In this document: one piece after another, positions 16,090 through 24,144 of the stretch
Layout: every line of letters begins with the position of its first letter
Numbering within the stretch: position 1 is the first letter of the stretch
Assembly (NCBI RefSeq): GCF_042649045.1
Contig: NZ_JBHSEF010000010.1
Span: forward strand, 1 to 64,000
Direction: 5' to 3'
DNA length: 64,000 nucleotides
DNA from: Chryseomicrobium palamuruense
GTDB lineage: Bacteria > Bacillota > Bacilli > Bacillales_A > Planococcaceae
Translations under genes and position numbers: made by a program
Notes under the pieces: generated by a model
What the model saw: only the letters and a program-made list of their open reading frames with translations
Told to the model about the DNA's origin: nothing
Database searches by the model: none

Positions 16090-16700
16090 AAATGCTGAAC
16101 ACGGGATTATTCCTTTTACTGATGGCCACGGGCATCTGGGGTGTCTGGTATTTCCATACCTCACTTCCTGTACTTAAAACCCTCGAGCCGTTTCAGATGA
16201 CATCTGCTTTAAATGGAGAAAGTTATTCTTCAGACAATGGCCGGCTAAAGGTCGTAGCTTTTTTTTATACGGCATGTCCAGATGTCTGTCCGTTCACCAT
16301 GAGTGACTTGAAAGAGGTATATGATGAGGTTGAAGGTGGGGATGTATTCGAGGACAAGGTGGAGTTTGTTTCTATTACACTCGATCCGGATGAAGATACA
16401 GATGAGCGAATTAAACAATATGCGAATTTCTTCGATGCTGATCAAAAGTGCTGGCATTGGCTTCGGGGAACAGAAGAACAGACTTCTGAAGTTACTGCAC
16501 AATTCAGCATGAGGCGCATAAAACTAGATGATAATCAAATTGTTCACAGCACAACAATTTATCTAGTTGACCACAATCATCAAATTCGCGGCACTTATGC
16601 AATGGCAACGTATAAAGACAGAGTGAACAAAGAAGAATTGATTGAAGATATTTTCAAACTGATTGAAGATAAAACTGGGTTTGGAAAACCCTACTACTAG
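16086..16700 (+). CDS. SCO1/SenC-type copper chaperone of the Mnx operon
   Basis: 204 residues: an N-terminal membrane anchor (LFLLLMATGIWGVWYF), then a thioredoxin-like SCO domain with the copper-binding CPDVC near residue 64 and the distal histidine in IVHSTT near 157. SCO proteins deliver copper to, or keep thiols reduced in, copper enzymes. In Bacillus sp. SG-1 a SCO-like protein (MnxC) is encoded upstream of mnxG; here it is immediately downstream with a 4-base overlap, so it likely metallates MnxG. The gene converges on the LCP gene with 12 bases between stops. Confidence 0.85.
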   Translation: MKMLNTGLFLLLMATGIWGVWYFHTSLPVLKTLEPFQMTSALNGESYSSDNGRLKVVAFFYTACPDVCPFTMSDLKEVYDEVEGGDVFEDKVEFVSITLDPDEDTDERIKQYANFFDADQKCWHWLRGTEEQTSEVTAQFSMRRIKLDDNQIVHSTTIYLVDHNHQIRGTYAMATYKDRVNKEELIEDIFKLIEDKTGFGKPYY

Positions 16701-16712
16701 TTGATGCTTAAC

Positions 16713-17729
16713 TTACTTTTTATTGAAATAAATCTTAGCGGAACGATTAAAAGAGGCTGGTTTTATCCCAGCCTCTTCTTCCAAATTCAAATGCTCTTTT
16801 AACTCATCAGAAATCGTTTCCAACTCCTGTTCATCCATTAAATAATACCAAATACCATCGATTCGACTACTTGTGCCCGATTCGAAGTAAAGTTGTTCGA
16901 TTTGTCCAGCTGCCGAACGATAGTTGGCCTGCACATCTCTTATTTCGGCATACGTCATATTTGTACGAACATTGTCCCCAACAGCTTCAAGAATTGCATT
17001 TAACTTTAGAACTGAATTTAAAGAGATCCCTTCACTGATAATAGCTTGAATGACTTGTTTTTGACGGTTCTGTCGTCCGAAGTCACCATCAGGATCCTCG
17101 TAGCGCATTCTAACAAATGCTAAAGCTTCTTTACCGTTAAGTCCAATAGAGCCTTTAGGAAAGTGGTACCCCTCTGATTCAAAAGGAAAACCGTTATTCA
17201 CCTCTATTCCACCAACTGCATCAACGATTTCCTGAAAGCTCTCCATATTGACTTGAACAACATAATCAATGGGAATATCTAATAGTTCCTCGGTTGTTTC
17301 CATCGCCATGCGAACACCGCCGAAAGCGTAGGAGTGATTGATTTTATCTTTCATTCCTTTACCCACAATTTCTGTATACGTATCGCGTGGAATACTAACC
17401 ATTTTAGAAGAACCTAATGTTGGATTCACAGTCATAACGATCATCGTGTCCGAACGACCCGCATCATTTTCTCGCTCATCGACTCCTAAAATCAAGACAG
17501 AGAAGGGGAGTGATTTTTCAATTTCCACATGACCATCATCGCGTTTGTCAGAAGCTTCACGGTCTTCGATTGGCTCATAGATTTCTTTTGCAGTATTAGT
17601 CACTTGTTGGTAGGTGTAGGCTAAAAATATGGCCAGTATGATAAGAAAAATGACGATGGGAATAACAATCCATTTCCATACCTTACGTTTCTTCTTTTTT
17701 CTCTTTTTTACTCGTACTATTTCTTCCAC
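16713..17729 (-). CDS. LytR-CpsA-Psr family wall teichoic acid ligase (TagU-like)
   Basis: 338 residues. A lysine-rich cytoplasmic tail and one membrane helix (IVIPIVIFLIILAIFLAY, residues 22-40) precede the extracellular LCP domain. LCP landmarks are ILGVDERENDAGRSDTMIV near residue 80, SIPRDTYTEI near 112, KINHSYAFGG near 130 and AFVRMRYEDPDGDFGRQNRQK near 210, with the arginines and aspartates that bind the polyprenyl-pyrophosphate substrate. LCP enzymes join teichoic acids or other glycopolymers to peptidoglycan. The GTG start at 17729 has GAGGTAAC upstream. It appears monocistronic. Exact polymer substrate cannot be told from sequence. Confidence 0.9.
   Translation of the reverse strand: MEEIVRVKKRKKKKRKVWKWIVIPIVIFLIILAIFLAYTYQQVTNTAKEIYEPIEDREASDKRDDGHVEIEKSLPFSVLILGVDERENDAGRSDTMIVMTVNPTLGSSKMVSIPRDTYTEIVGKGMKDKINHSYAFGGVRMAMETTEELLDIPIDYVVQVNMESFQEIVDAVGGIEVNNGFPFESEGYHFPKGSIGLNGKEALAFVRMRYEDPDGDFGRQNRQKQVIQAIISEGISLNSVLKLNAILEAVGDNVRTNMTYAEIRDVQANYRSAAGQIEQLYFESGTSSRIDGIWYYLMDEQELETISDELKEHLNLEEEAGIKPASFNRSAKIYFNKK
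16751..16780. terminator. hairpin between converging genes, inside the LCP 3' end
   Basis: GAGGCTGG and CCAGCCTC pair around seven bases; AAGA before and TTCTT after extend it. It lies in the last codons of the minus-strand LCP gene but is placed to stop plus-strand transcription leaving the mnx operon. Confidence 0.5.
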
Positions 17730-18235
17730 ATTGTTACCTCAACTTTCTATTCACTTGCTATAAATAATTGGAAAGAGAAGGTGCTCATGATTCGGCTGCT
17801 TCTGTGTAAGGCCTACTTGATTCATCTAGATAAACTTGTGGAGTTTCATCCTGCTAATCCGGTCATTAATCCCAATAGGCGATGTAGATGTGACCACGAG
17901 AGGTTAATAAGGTTTTCAAACCCTCTAGTTGTAGGGGTTAATATGTCGCATTACAAATTGGGCCAGGGGGTGTAGACTCAAAGACTCCATCTATTACATA
18001 AAAGAAAGAACAAATAGGTAAGTCACTAGTATTTAGCAGGCAGTAAGTTTTTATACCGGAGTACAAGCCTCAGGGACGAGATCGATAGGAAATAAAAAAT
18101 CAGACGATTGTGAAATGATTTAAATGATTGAAGTTGTCGGCGTGGAGGAAGTGAGTAGACTTTTTTTCAAAACAAGCTTATTTTATTTCTTTATTTATCA
18201 GGATTATTCATATCAATTTGATCACTATTTGACGC
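17730..18235. other. about 500 bp without a recognisable gene
   Basis: No frame with a ribosome site and credible composition on either strand. The region probably contains the LCP promoter at its left and decayed DNA from the lost 3' half of the neighbouring superoxide dismutase at its right, but no dismutase residues could be read beyond 18236. Confidence 0.5.
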
Positions 18236-18649
18236 TTATAAGGAAATTAAATACACAGAAGAAATGGACGGTCCATCCCTATGGTTTAATCCGTCCACAT
18301 AGATTTTATGATGTTTATCGTGATGTAATCTCATCGTTTCTTCATCAATATAAGGCTCGAGGGCATCATATGCATACGGCAGTGGGGGAAGTGTATGGCC
18401 ACCGATTGAAACCATCTCAAGGTTATTTTCTGTTCTTATATTTTCAACTTGGTTATTGTCCCCGGTTTTGTCCAAATAAGACACTAATTGATCATACAGT
18501 TCGTGAGCACGTTTATAGACATACATATCATGCATATAGTTTCTTTCTGAAAGCACATCTCGAAATTGAATTAGGTGTTCCCGAAACTCATCTAACGTTT
18601 TCGAATCAACATCTTCTTGAAATTTATAGACTGACTTATCTAAAGCCAT
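18236..18649 (-). pseudogene. sodF: superoxide dismutase (SodF-like), 3'-truncated
   Basis: 137 residues: an N-terminal helical extension of about 85 residues as in Bacillus SodF, then the start of an Fe/Mn superoxide dismutase, LPPLPYAYDALEPYIDEETMRLHHDKHHKIYVDGLN. The first metal-binding histidine (in MRLHHDKHH) is present, but the frame runs into unrelated residues and stops right after GLNH. The rest of the enzyme, with the other three metal ligands, is not found on either side. No ribosome site stands before the ATG, and the open frame extends 15 codons further upstream, so the 5' end may be damaged too. An opposite-strand frame at 18124-18699 is a shadow. Confidence 0.85.
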
Positions 18650-18787
18650 TAAAATTTCTTCACACCACTTTTTTATTGAGGCGATATATCCTTATATGAA
18701 AGGCCTCCCCACATTAGTCATTGACAATATATGTACAAAATTAGAAAGGAGTGCTTGCGTTTTTTTGAAGTCATACATCATTAGTGT

Positions 18788-18800
18788 GGTGTCTGACACC
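18788..18800. repeat. GGTGTCTGACACC palindrome (REP-like)
   Basis: A perfect 13-base palindrome of the GGTGNCxGNCACC type found also in the ends of family B. It probably belongs to the same class of RAYT-linked repeats. Confidence 0.45.
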
Positions 18801-18884
18801 GTATGAACAAATCAGAAGTGGGGAAGGGCTTGCTAGGAAGATCCACACGAATAGCTGGTCAGTTGGGCCGCTGGTCGGGCCTTC

Positions 18885-18937
18885 AACCGACCCGACTTGG
18901 GTGTCTAACCGACTCAACTTGGTTATACAACCGAGCC
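18885..18937 (+). repeat. 22-nt tandem repeat, locus 1
   Basis: AACCGACYCRACTTGG starts at 18885 and 18907, and AACCGAGCC at 18929, an exact 22-base period with six variable bases per unit. A related pair is at 27791-27830. Non-coding, function unknown. Confidence 0.7.
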
Positions 18938-19007
18938 AATACTCATAAAAGCAATAAATACAGGCATCTGTACAGAAAACAGATGCCCATTTGTGATGCA
19001 TTGTAAA

Positions 19008-19140
19008 ACAGGTGCCTGTCACCCAAACAACTCAGATTATTCGCTTCAATTATATATATTTTCCAGGCGACCCTTGTTGCAGGGGTCTCTGTATTTTCAT
19101 AAATTTTTAGTTAGTAGTGTGGGTGACAGGCACCAAATGG
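19008..19140 (+). repeat. dispersed repeat family B, copy 2
   Basis: Starts ACAGGTGCCTGTCACCC and ends GGGTGACAGGCACCAAATGG; 13-bp inverted ends. Internally it keeps CAGATTATTC and GACCCTTG...CAGGGGTC as in copy 1 at 3385. Confidence 0.8.
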
Positions 19141-19172
19141 TTAAGCTAAACTATATCGCTTGTGCGATATTT

Positions 19173-19528
19173 TTATTTTTGATTTTCAAATATGATACTT
19201 TTGAACACGATATGACAATCCATCATTGGTATGATTAATTTACAGTTATAGAGTTTTACGCCTTCTATTATATCTTCCTCTATCACTGCGTCATGAACAA
19301 AAAATCCTAGTCTCCGGGAGTTTGAGGGATACTCCCCTGAGCCCCTTCTAACCAAATATTTATGTGTACATTAAAGCAATCTTTAAAGATAATCCGTGGC
19401 TCTCCATCATCCTGAAATTCCATCATAACCGTGTGTTGCAACAGATTATATTGCAAATCGATTAACCTGATACCAATTAAACCATCTTCGCCCAAGATTT
19501 TATTCTCAATTTCCTTGGCAGTTAGGAT
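19173..19528 (-). pseudogene. unknown small protein, frameshifted
   Basis: Two overlapping frames make one protein of about 110 residues: 19528-19307 gives LTAKEIENKILGEDGLIGIRL...VMMEFQDDGEPRIIFKDC and then shifts near 19330 into the frame 19355-19173 (SNSRRLGFFVHDAVIEEDIIEGVKLYN...). Both halves have normal protein composition and a continuous flow. An AAGGAGG at 19539-19545 sits ten bases before an ATC codon at 19528, where an ATG would be expected, so the start codon may also be mutated. The family is not recognised; size and acidity resemble small immunity-type proteins, a weak guess. Confidence 0.5.
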
Positions 19529-19590
19529 ACGATTCGTACCTCCTTATCTAGTTCATCGTTCAAATCAACTCTTCGGTGATAGACTTCTTC

Positions 19591-19728
19591 TTAAAACGGA
19601 TAAATGCAATAGAGCGAAGTATCTTGCTCGTCTTTCATACTCGAAAACTCTCCTGAAACTTCCGAAATTGTTTCTCGTACTTTCGAATTCGCGCAATGTC
19701 TACCTTTGAATTCAAAAAGGGCTTTCAT
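19591..19728 (-). CDS. short ORF coupled to the LRR gene, probably a fragment
   Basis: 45 residues starting at an ATG that overlaps the LRR gene stop (ATGA). After a TAA at 19591 the same frame stays open for 22 more codons (EEVYHRRVDLNDELDKEVRIVS) up to 19522, so this may be a 68-residue gene broken by a nonsense change. No family recognised. Confidence 0.35.
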   Translation of the reverse strand: MKALFEFKGRHCANSKVRETISEVSGEFSSMKDEQDTSLYCIYPF

Positions 19729-20462
19729 TTTCCAACTACCATGATGTCTTTGTCTTCGATTGGAGATTCTAAAAGAATATATGGATGGAAGAGTTCACAG
19801 TTGGCATTGGCAAGTTTGACTGACAATCGAGCATACTCTTGCGTCGGAAACTGATTCGAAATCGATAATTCCTCGAGTTGGTGAAGGTCCGCGATAGGCT
19901 CAAGAGATTCATCTTTCACCCGAATGTTCATTAATGTTAGATGCCGTAAATTCACTAATTTCCGAAGTGGTTCGAGTGTCGGGATAGTGAGTGAATTCCA
20001 AATACCGCCATGAAGTTCGAGTACATGTATATCTGGTTGTGTTTGGAGTGCATCGAGACTTTGTAGCTTTGGAAAATCCATGATGGCAAGAGAGTACAGT
20101 TTTGGATTTTGCCCGAGATCCCAAAGCGAAGTTGCTTTCGTGTTCCACTGAAGAGAAACCACTTCAAGGTTGTGCAGCGACTCCAAGGGAGACAAGTCAC
20201 TGACACGCATCTCATAGATATGGAGTTGTTTTGGTTGAATGAGCGAGATGATATTTTCAAACTGTTGCTGGTTCACCGTGTAAATCCAGAGTTTTGTAAG
20301 GTTAGTAAAGGTACTTAGCAAATCAAGGTTTTTTGTTTCTCCTTGAATCACTAGATCTTCAATGTCCGTCCTTACACTCTTTAAATCCTTTGTAAATGCG
20401 GGTCGTTTCTCTAAGTCAAATAGGTTTCTCGGAAGGTCCACTCTCACATGCGTTTCCCCCAT
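19725..20462 (-). CDS. leucine-rich-repeat protein
   Basis: 245 residues made mainly of leucine-rich repeats of about 22 residues: NLTKLWIYTV, KQLHIYEMRVSDLSPLESL, NLEVVSLQ, LYSLAIMDFPKLQSL, IHVLELHGG, NLRHLTLMNI, QLEELSISN. No signal peptide or membrane segment, so cytoplasmic and probably a protein-binding scaffold. The start at ATG 20462 lacks a strong ribosome site within view. It is followed by two decayed overlapping cistrons, suggesting an operon in decay whose partners are lost. Confidence 0.75.
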   Translation of the reverse strand: MGETHVRVDLPRNLFDLEKRPAFTKDLKSVRTDIEDLVIQGETKNLDLLSTFTNLTKLWIYTVNQQQFENIISLIQPKQLHIYEMRVSDLSPLESLHNLEVVSLQWNTKATSLWDLGQNPKLYSLAIMDFPKLQSLDALQTQPDIHVLELHGGIWNSLTIPTLEPLRKLVNLRHLTLMNIRVKDESLEPIADLHQLEELSISNQFPTQEYARLSVKLANANCELFHPYILLESPIEDKDIMVVGK

Positions 20463-20593
20463 CGTTTTACACTTAGTATAGAAAACTGGTCACCATTACA
20501 ACTCATACTGGTTAGTGCAGTCATCGAGGTGCCCGATTAGGCAGGGTTGTTTATCATATAAAAATAAATTGTGAGAATACTCTATTTTCTATA

Positions 20594-20622
20594 TTGACAA
20601 GTGAAAGCGGTTGCAATAAGAT
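20594..20622 (+). promoter_or_regulatory. sigma-A promoter with overlapping cre box
   Basis: TTGACA (20594-20599), 17 bases, TAAGAT (20617-20622). Between the two hexamers is TGAAAGCGGTTGCA (20602-20615), which fits the CcpA cre consensus at every fixed position. Glucose repression of the nucleoside operon is therefore likely. Confidence 0.75.
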
Positions 20623-20634
20623 GGAGTGGAATGA

Positions 20635-20658
20635 GAAAACGTTTTCGTAAAACGTTTT
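20635..20658 (+). promoter_or_regulatory. two LacI-type operators
   Basis: The palindromes GAAAACGTTTTC (20635-20646) and AAAACGTTTT (20649-20658), centred 13 bases apart, lie just downstream of the promoter and upstream of the regulator gene at 20689, which probably binds them to control its own operon. Confidence 0.65.
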
Positions 20659-20688
20659 CTTTAAACCGTCTACAAAGGTGGAAGGCCC

Positions 20689-21696
20689 ATGACGAAGTGG
20701 ACAATTAAAGATATTGCGAAAAAAGCAGGTGTCTCGATTACGACGGTATCGAGAGTGCTCAATCGTAAGGAGGAAGGGATGTCTGAAGAGACCCGCCAGA
20801 AAGTATTGCGGGTCATGGAAGAACTGGATTACCAGCCGAATCGGTTAGCGAGGGGGCTCGTGACTAAGCAGTCGAAATTAATCGGATTGATTGTACCGAC
20901 CATCTCCAACCCATTCTTTCCCGAACTGTGCAGGGGAGCTGAAGACGAAGCTAATGCACACGGCTATAGTTTGGTGATTTGTAATTCCGATGCATCGGCT
21001 GAGAAAGAGGAGCATTACATTACCATCTTAAAAGAACAGCAAGTGGATGGGTTGATTCTCTCTAGTCGCTCAGGTCTTTCCTCGACGAGTTTATTGCCGT
21101 TCCTGAAAAACGTCCATTATGTCCACTTGGACCGAATGGAAGAAGAGGCTGTGTCCGGTGTTCGCCTCGACAATGAAGCAGGTGGGTATCTGGCGGGGAA
21201 GCATTTGTTAGAACTTGGCCATACAAAGATTGGGTGCATCTCAGGTCCGAATGAGATTCGAAATTCTCGTGACCGGGTTGCCGGCTTCACTCGTGCGTTA
21301 GCGGAAGCGAACCTTGAACCGGTATGGATCCAAGAAGGAGATTTTTCACTGGACTCAGCGTATCAGCATGCGATGGCAAAGTTGGAGGAAACAGACGTCA
21401 CAGCCATCTTTACATGCAACGACATGATGGCCTGCGGGGTCTATCGGGCTGCTCATGGAAGAGGAATGGCGATTCCGAAAGAGTTGTCTGTCATTGGCTT
21501 CGATGACGTCCCACTCGTATCCGCCTTGATTCCGAAGCTAACCACTATCCGACAAGATACGTACGCCATGGGACGCAAGGCGGCGGCTCTTCTCGTCCAG
21601 CAAATCGAAGAAGGCACAACGGACTTTGCGATTTTCGAACCGACCCTTGTTGTGCGTGAAAGTACAGCTTATGTACCGACAGGAGGAAACGACTAA
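20689..21696 (+). CDS. LacI-family regulator of the nucleoside/ribose operon
   Basis: 335 residues: an N-terminal LacI helix-turn-helix (TIKDIAKKAGVSITTVSRVLN, residues 4-24) with the hinge YQPNRLARGL, then a periplasmic-binding-protein-like sensor domain (LIGLIVPTISNPFFPEL...). The C-terminal core has SVIGFDDVPLVSALIPKLTTIRQD typical of RbsR/PurR-like members. The ligand is probably ribose or a nucleoside product, inferred from the downstream nucleoside hydrolase and ribokinase. ATG after AAAGGTGGAAGG. It is the first gene of the operon and the next starts directly after its stop. Confidence 0.88.
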   Translation: MTKWTIKDIAKKAGVSITTVSRVLNRKEEGMSEETRQKVLRVMEELDYQPNRLARGLVTKQSKLIGLIVPTISNPFFPELCRGAEDEANAHGYSLVICNSDASAEKEEHYITILKEQQVDGLILSSRSGLSSTSLLPFLKNVHYVHLDRMEEEAVSGVRLDNEAGGYLAGKHLLELGHTKIGCISGPNEIRNSRDRVAGFTRALAEANLEPVWIQEGDFSLDSAYQHAMAKLEETDVTAIFTCNDMMACGVYRAAHGRGMAIPKELSVIGFDDVPLVSALIPKLTTIRQDTYAMGRKAAALLVQQIEEGTTDFAIFEPTLVVRESTAYVPTGGND

Positions 21697-22656
21697 ATGA
21701 ACAAGATTCCCGTAATTATTGATTGTGATCCAGGTATAGATGATGTGATGGCACTCCTCTTAGCGTTTGCCAGAGAAGAGCTCGACATCCGATTAATCAC
21801 GACCGAACCTGGTAACCAAACACAAGAGAAGACCATCTACAATGCCCGGGCATTTACTAGTTTTATGAAGCAAAATATCGAAATCGCACGCGGTCTGGAT
21901 ACCCCATTCTTTCACCAGTTAGAAGTGGCAGCGGAAGTACATGGAGAAAGCGGTCTCGGTGATATGGTCCTGCCAGCGCCGACGCTACCAGAAAGTTCGC
22001 GCTCTGCCATTGATGCGATGAAAGACGTGCTTCAATCCAGTGAAGAACCTATCGTGCTCATTGCGACAGGTCCGCTCACCAATATCGGAGCGCTGTTCCT
22101 TGCGCATCCGGAAGTCAAAAAGAAAATCCGCTATATTTCCTATATGGGCGGGGCCGCAGTGGGTGGCAATACGACGCCAACGACGGAATTCAACGTATTT
22201 GTTGACCCGCACGCTGCTGATATCGTCTTCCGCTCAGGAGTTCCGATTGTCATGAGTGGACTGGATCTGACCCACAAGTCGTTTGTCACGCTCGAAGAAA
22301 TTGCCGAAGTCGAAGCACTCGAAACGGAATTCGCGCGTCAAATCAGTTCGCTGATGAAGTTCTACATTCACCATACGAAGCAGACACCGTTCCACGAAGA
22401 AAACTATGAGACCAATATTCGCCTGCATGATTTATGCGCGGTCTCGTATGTCGTGACGCCGGAGTTATTTAAAGGGGACGAATACCACGTCGAGATCGAG
22501 ATTGAAGGACGACTCACACGAGGGACGACGGTTGTGGATTATATGGAACGAACGGGGCTACCGAAAAATGTGAAAGTCTTACATACGGTCGACCGGGAAG
22601 CCTTCCGCAAACAATTCTTTCAAGCAATTGAAAAAATGAACCGATTAATCGGTTAA
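21697..22656 (+). CDS. inosine-uridine-type nucleoside hydrolase
   Basis: 319 residues. The calcium-binding signature IIDCDPGIDDVMALLLA is at residues 7-23, and further ligands lie in ATGPLTNIG near 125, MGGAA near 150 and TEFNVFVDPHAA near 165; a final Asp lies near RLHDLCAV (about 246). These enzymes split ribonucleosides into base and ribose. The gene starts without a gap after the regulator and is followed by an ECF transporter and ribokinase, which gives a complete route: uptake, cleavage, ribose phosphorylation. Substrate range (purine or pyrimidine) cannot be decided. Confidence 0.9.
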   Translation: MNKIPVIIDCDPGIDDVMALLLAFAREELDIRLITTEPGNQTQEKTIYNARAFTSFMKQNIEIARGLDTPFFHQLEVAAEVHGESGLGDMVLPAPTLPESSRSAIDAMKDVLQSSEEPIVLIATGPLTNIGALFLAHPEVKKKIRYISYMGGAAVGGNTTPTTEFNVFVDPHAADIVFRSGVPIVMSGLDLTHKSFVTLEEIAEVEALETEFARQISSLMKFYIHHTKQTPFHEENYETNIRLHDLCAVSYVVTPELFKGDEYHVEIEIEGRLTRGTTVVDYMERTGLPKNVKVLHTVDREAFRKQFFQAIEKMNRLIG

Positions 22657-22681
22657 TCACAGACAAAGGGGAGAATGTGAA

Positions 22682-23281
22682 ATGAAACGTAGTTTTAAAG
22701 ATGATTTTAATATGTTGGCGATGTTACTGATTCCGATTGGAGTGGCCATCAACATTGTGGGGTTCACTTTGACGAATACACTGCGTATCCCGATTTTCTT
22801 GGATACTATCGGCACGATTTTAGTAGGCGTCATTGCCGGGCCATGGGTCGGTTTATTGACAGGGGTGGTCACGAACTTGATCAATGGTGTGTTTAATCCA
22901 GGCTTCATTCCCTATGCGATCACGTCAGCAGCGATTGGGTTGGCGGCAGGATTTTTATCTAAAGGCGGCTTCTTCAAGTCCATTCCGAAAGTTATGGTAT
23001 CTGGTCTAATCATTACACTGATCGGTGTCGTGGTTTCTGCACCGATCACTGTCTTTGTCTTCGGTGGGGCATCCGGTTCTTCGTCTTCCATCATTACAGC
23101 GGCATTTTTAGCTTCCGGCCAAGAAATCTGGACAGCGGTGTTCTCGTCTTCCTTCATTAGTGAGATCATCGACAAATTGGTGTCTGTATTGATTGTGTTC
23201 TTCATTGTGAAGAAGATGTCAGACCGTTATCTATCTAAGATGAACTACGGCCACCTGTACATGAAGCGTGGCAATAAGTAA
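22682..23281 (+). CDS. ECF transporter S component (likely nucleoside-specific)
   Basis: 199 residues with about six membrane helices and the S-component style core (FLDTIGTILVGVIAGPWVGLLTGVVTNLI). The protein captures the substrate for the EcfT/EcfA/EcfA' module encoded next. Its position between a nucleoside hydrolase and ribokinase suggests nucleosides, or possibly ribose, as substrate; this is inference. ATG after GGGGAGAATGTGAA. A 113-bp gap with a hairpin precedes ecfT. Confidence 0.82.
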   Translation: MKRSFKDDFNMLAMLLIPIGVAINIVGFTLTNTLRIPIFLDTIGTILVGVIAGPWVGLLTGVVTNLINGVFNPGFIPYAITSAAIGLAAGFLSKGGFFKSIPKVMVSGLIITLIGVVVSAPITVFVFGGASGSSSSIITAAFLASGQEIWTAVFSSSFISEIIDKLVSVLIVFFIVKKMSDRYLSKMNYGHLYMKRGNK

Positions 23282-23362
23282 ACAGTGACGGCTATCCGTT
23301 GACCTCTAAGAATCTGTGTTGCACCTCCGGGACTGCAAACAGGTTCTTCTGCTTTTAAAATC

Positions 23363-23380
23363 GACCGGTTTCGTCCGGTC
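23363..23380 (+). promoter_or_regulatory. hairpin abutting the ecfT ribosome site
   Basis: GACCGG pairs with CCGGTC around TTTCGT; the next base begins AAGGAGGGG of ecfT. It may protect or tune translation of the energising module relative to the S component. Confidence 0.4.
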
Positions 23381-23394
23381 AAGGAGGGGAAGTC

Positions 23395-24144
23395 ATGAAA
23401 CCAAATGTTATCTTGTCGCTTCATCCCATGACAAAACTATTGTTTGTGTTCTTCGTTGGGGTGTCGGTCTTTGTCATTCCGCACTATGCGTTTGCCTATG
23501 CGTGGTTCCCAATGCTCACCTTGCTTGCTTGGCTTGCTGGACCGCCTGCGTTGAAGGAATTTCTCCGTTTGACTGTAAAGGCACTGATTGTTTTACTGGC
23601 TATCGTATTTTTGATGCAACTGTTTTTCTATCCTGGAGAGACGGTTCTTGGCGAATGGTGGATCTTCCAATGGACGCAAGAAGGCCTGCTATATGGTCTC
23701 CAGCTGACGTCTAAGATTTTGGCAATCGGAGCCGCGTTCTTACTGTTCTTCCGAGTCACGGAAATTAAAGATTTTGTGAAAGCCTTGGAAGACCGCGGTA
23801 TGCCACCCATGGGTGCTTATGTCGTGCTATCCACGCTGACCATTATCCCAGAGATGAAGCGTCAAATGACAACGATTATGGAAGCACAGAAGACACGAGG
23901 TGTCGAAACGGAAGGGTCACTTCTCATTCGCATCCGCGCCTTCATTCCGATCTTGACGCCACTCATTTTGTCCTCCATTGCCAGTACAGAAGAACGGGCC
24001 ATCACATTAGAGTCACGCGCGTTTTCAGCCCCGGTGAAGAAAACAAGTTTGCATTCTCTATCCGCGGGTCCTGCTGACCGTATCGTGCCAGTAGTGCTCG
24101 GTTTGTTACTAGTTGCACTGATTGTTTGGAGGGTTGTCTCATGA
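23395..24144 (+). CDS. ecfT: ECF transporter T component
   Basis: 249 residues, a membrane protein with several N-terminal helices and two C-terminal coupling helices carrying the Ala-Arg-Gly-like motifs of EcfT (EAQKTRG near residue 165; LESRAF near 205), which transmit ATPase motion to the S component. ATG after a strong AAGGAGGGG. The stop overlaps the next ATG (ATGA). Confidence 0.87.
   Translation: MKPNVILSLHPMTKLLFVFFVGVSVFVIPHYAFAYAWFPMLTLLAWLAGPPALKEFLRLTVKALIVLLAIVFLMQLFFYPGETVLGEWWIFQWTQEGLLYGLQLTSKILAIGAAFLLFFRVTEIKDFVKALEDRGMPPMGAYVVLSTLTIIPEMKRQMTTIMEAQKTRGVETEGSLLIRIRAFIPILTPLILSSIASTEERAITLESRAFSAPVKKTSLHSLSAGPADRIVPVVLGLLLVALIVWRVVS

Noticed and set aside
18124..18699. 191-codon plus-strand frame
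   Set aside because: It is antisense to the sodF remnant, whose minus-strand translation matches superoxide dismutase; the plus frame has no ribosome site and a biased, histidine/tyrosine-rich composition.
18885..18937. possible CRISPR array
   Set aside because: The period is only 22 with six-base variable parts, there are no spacer-length gaps, and no cas genes are in the window.
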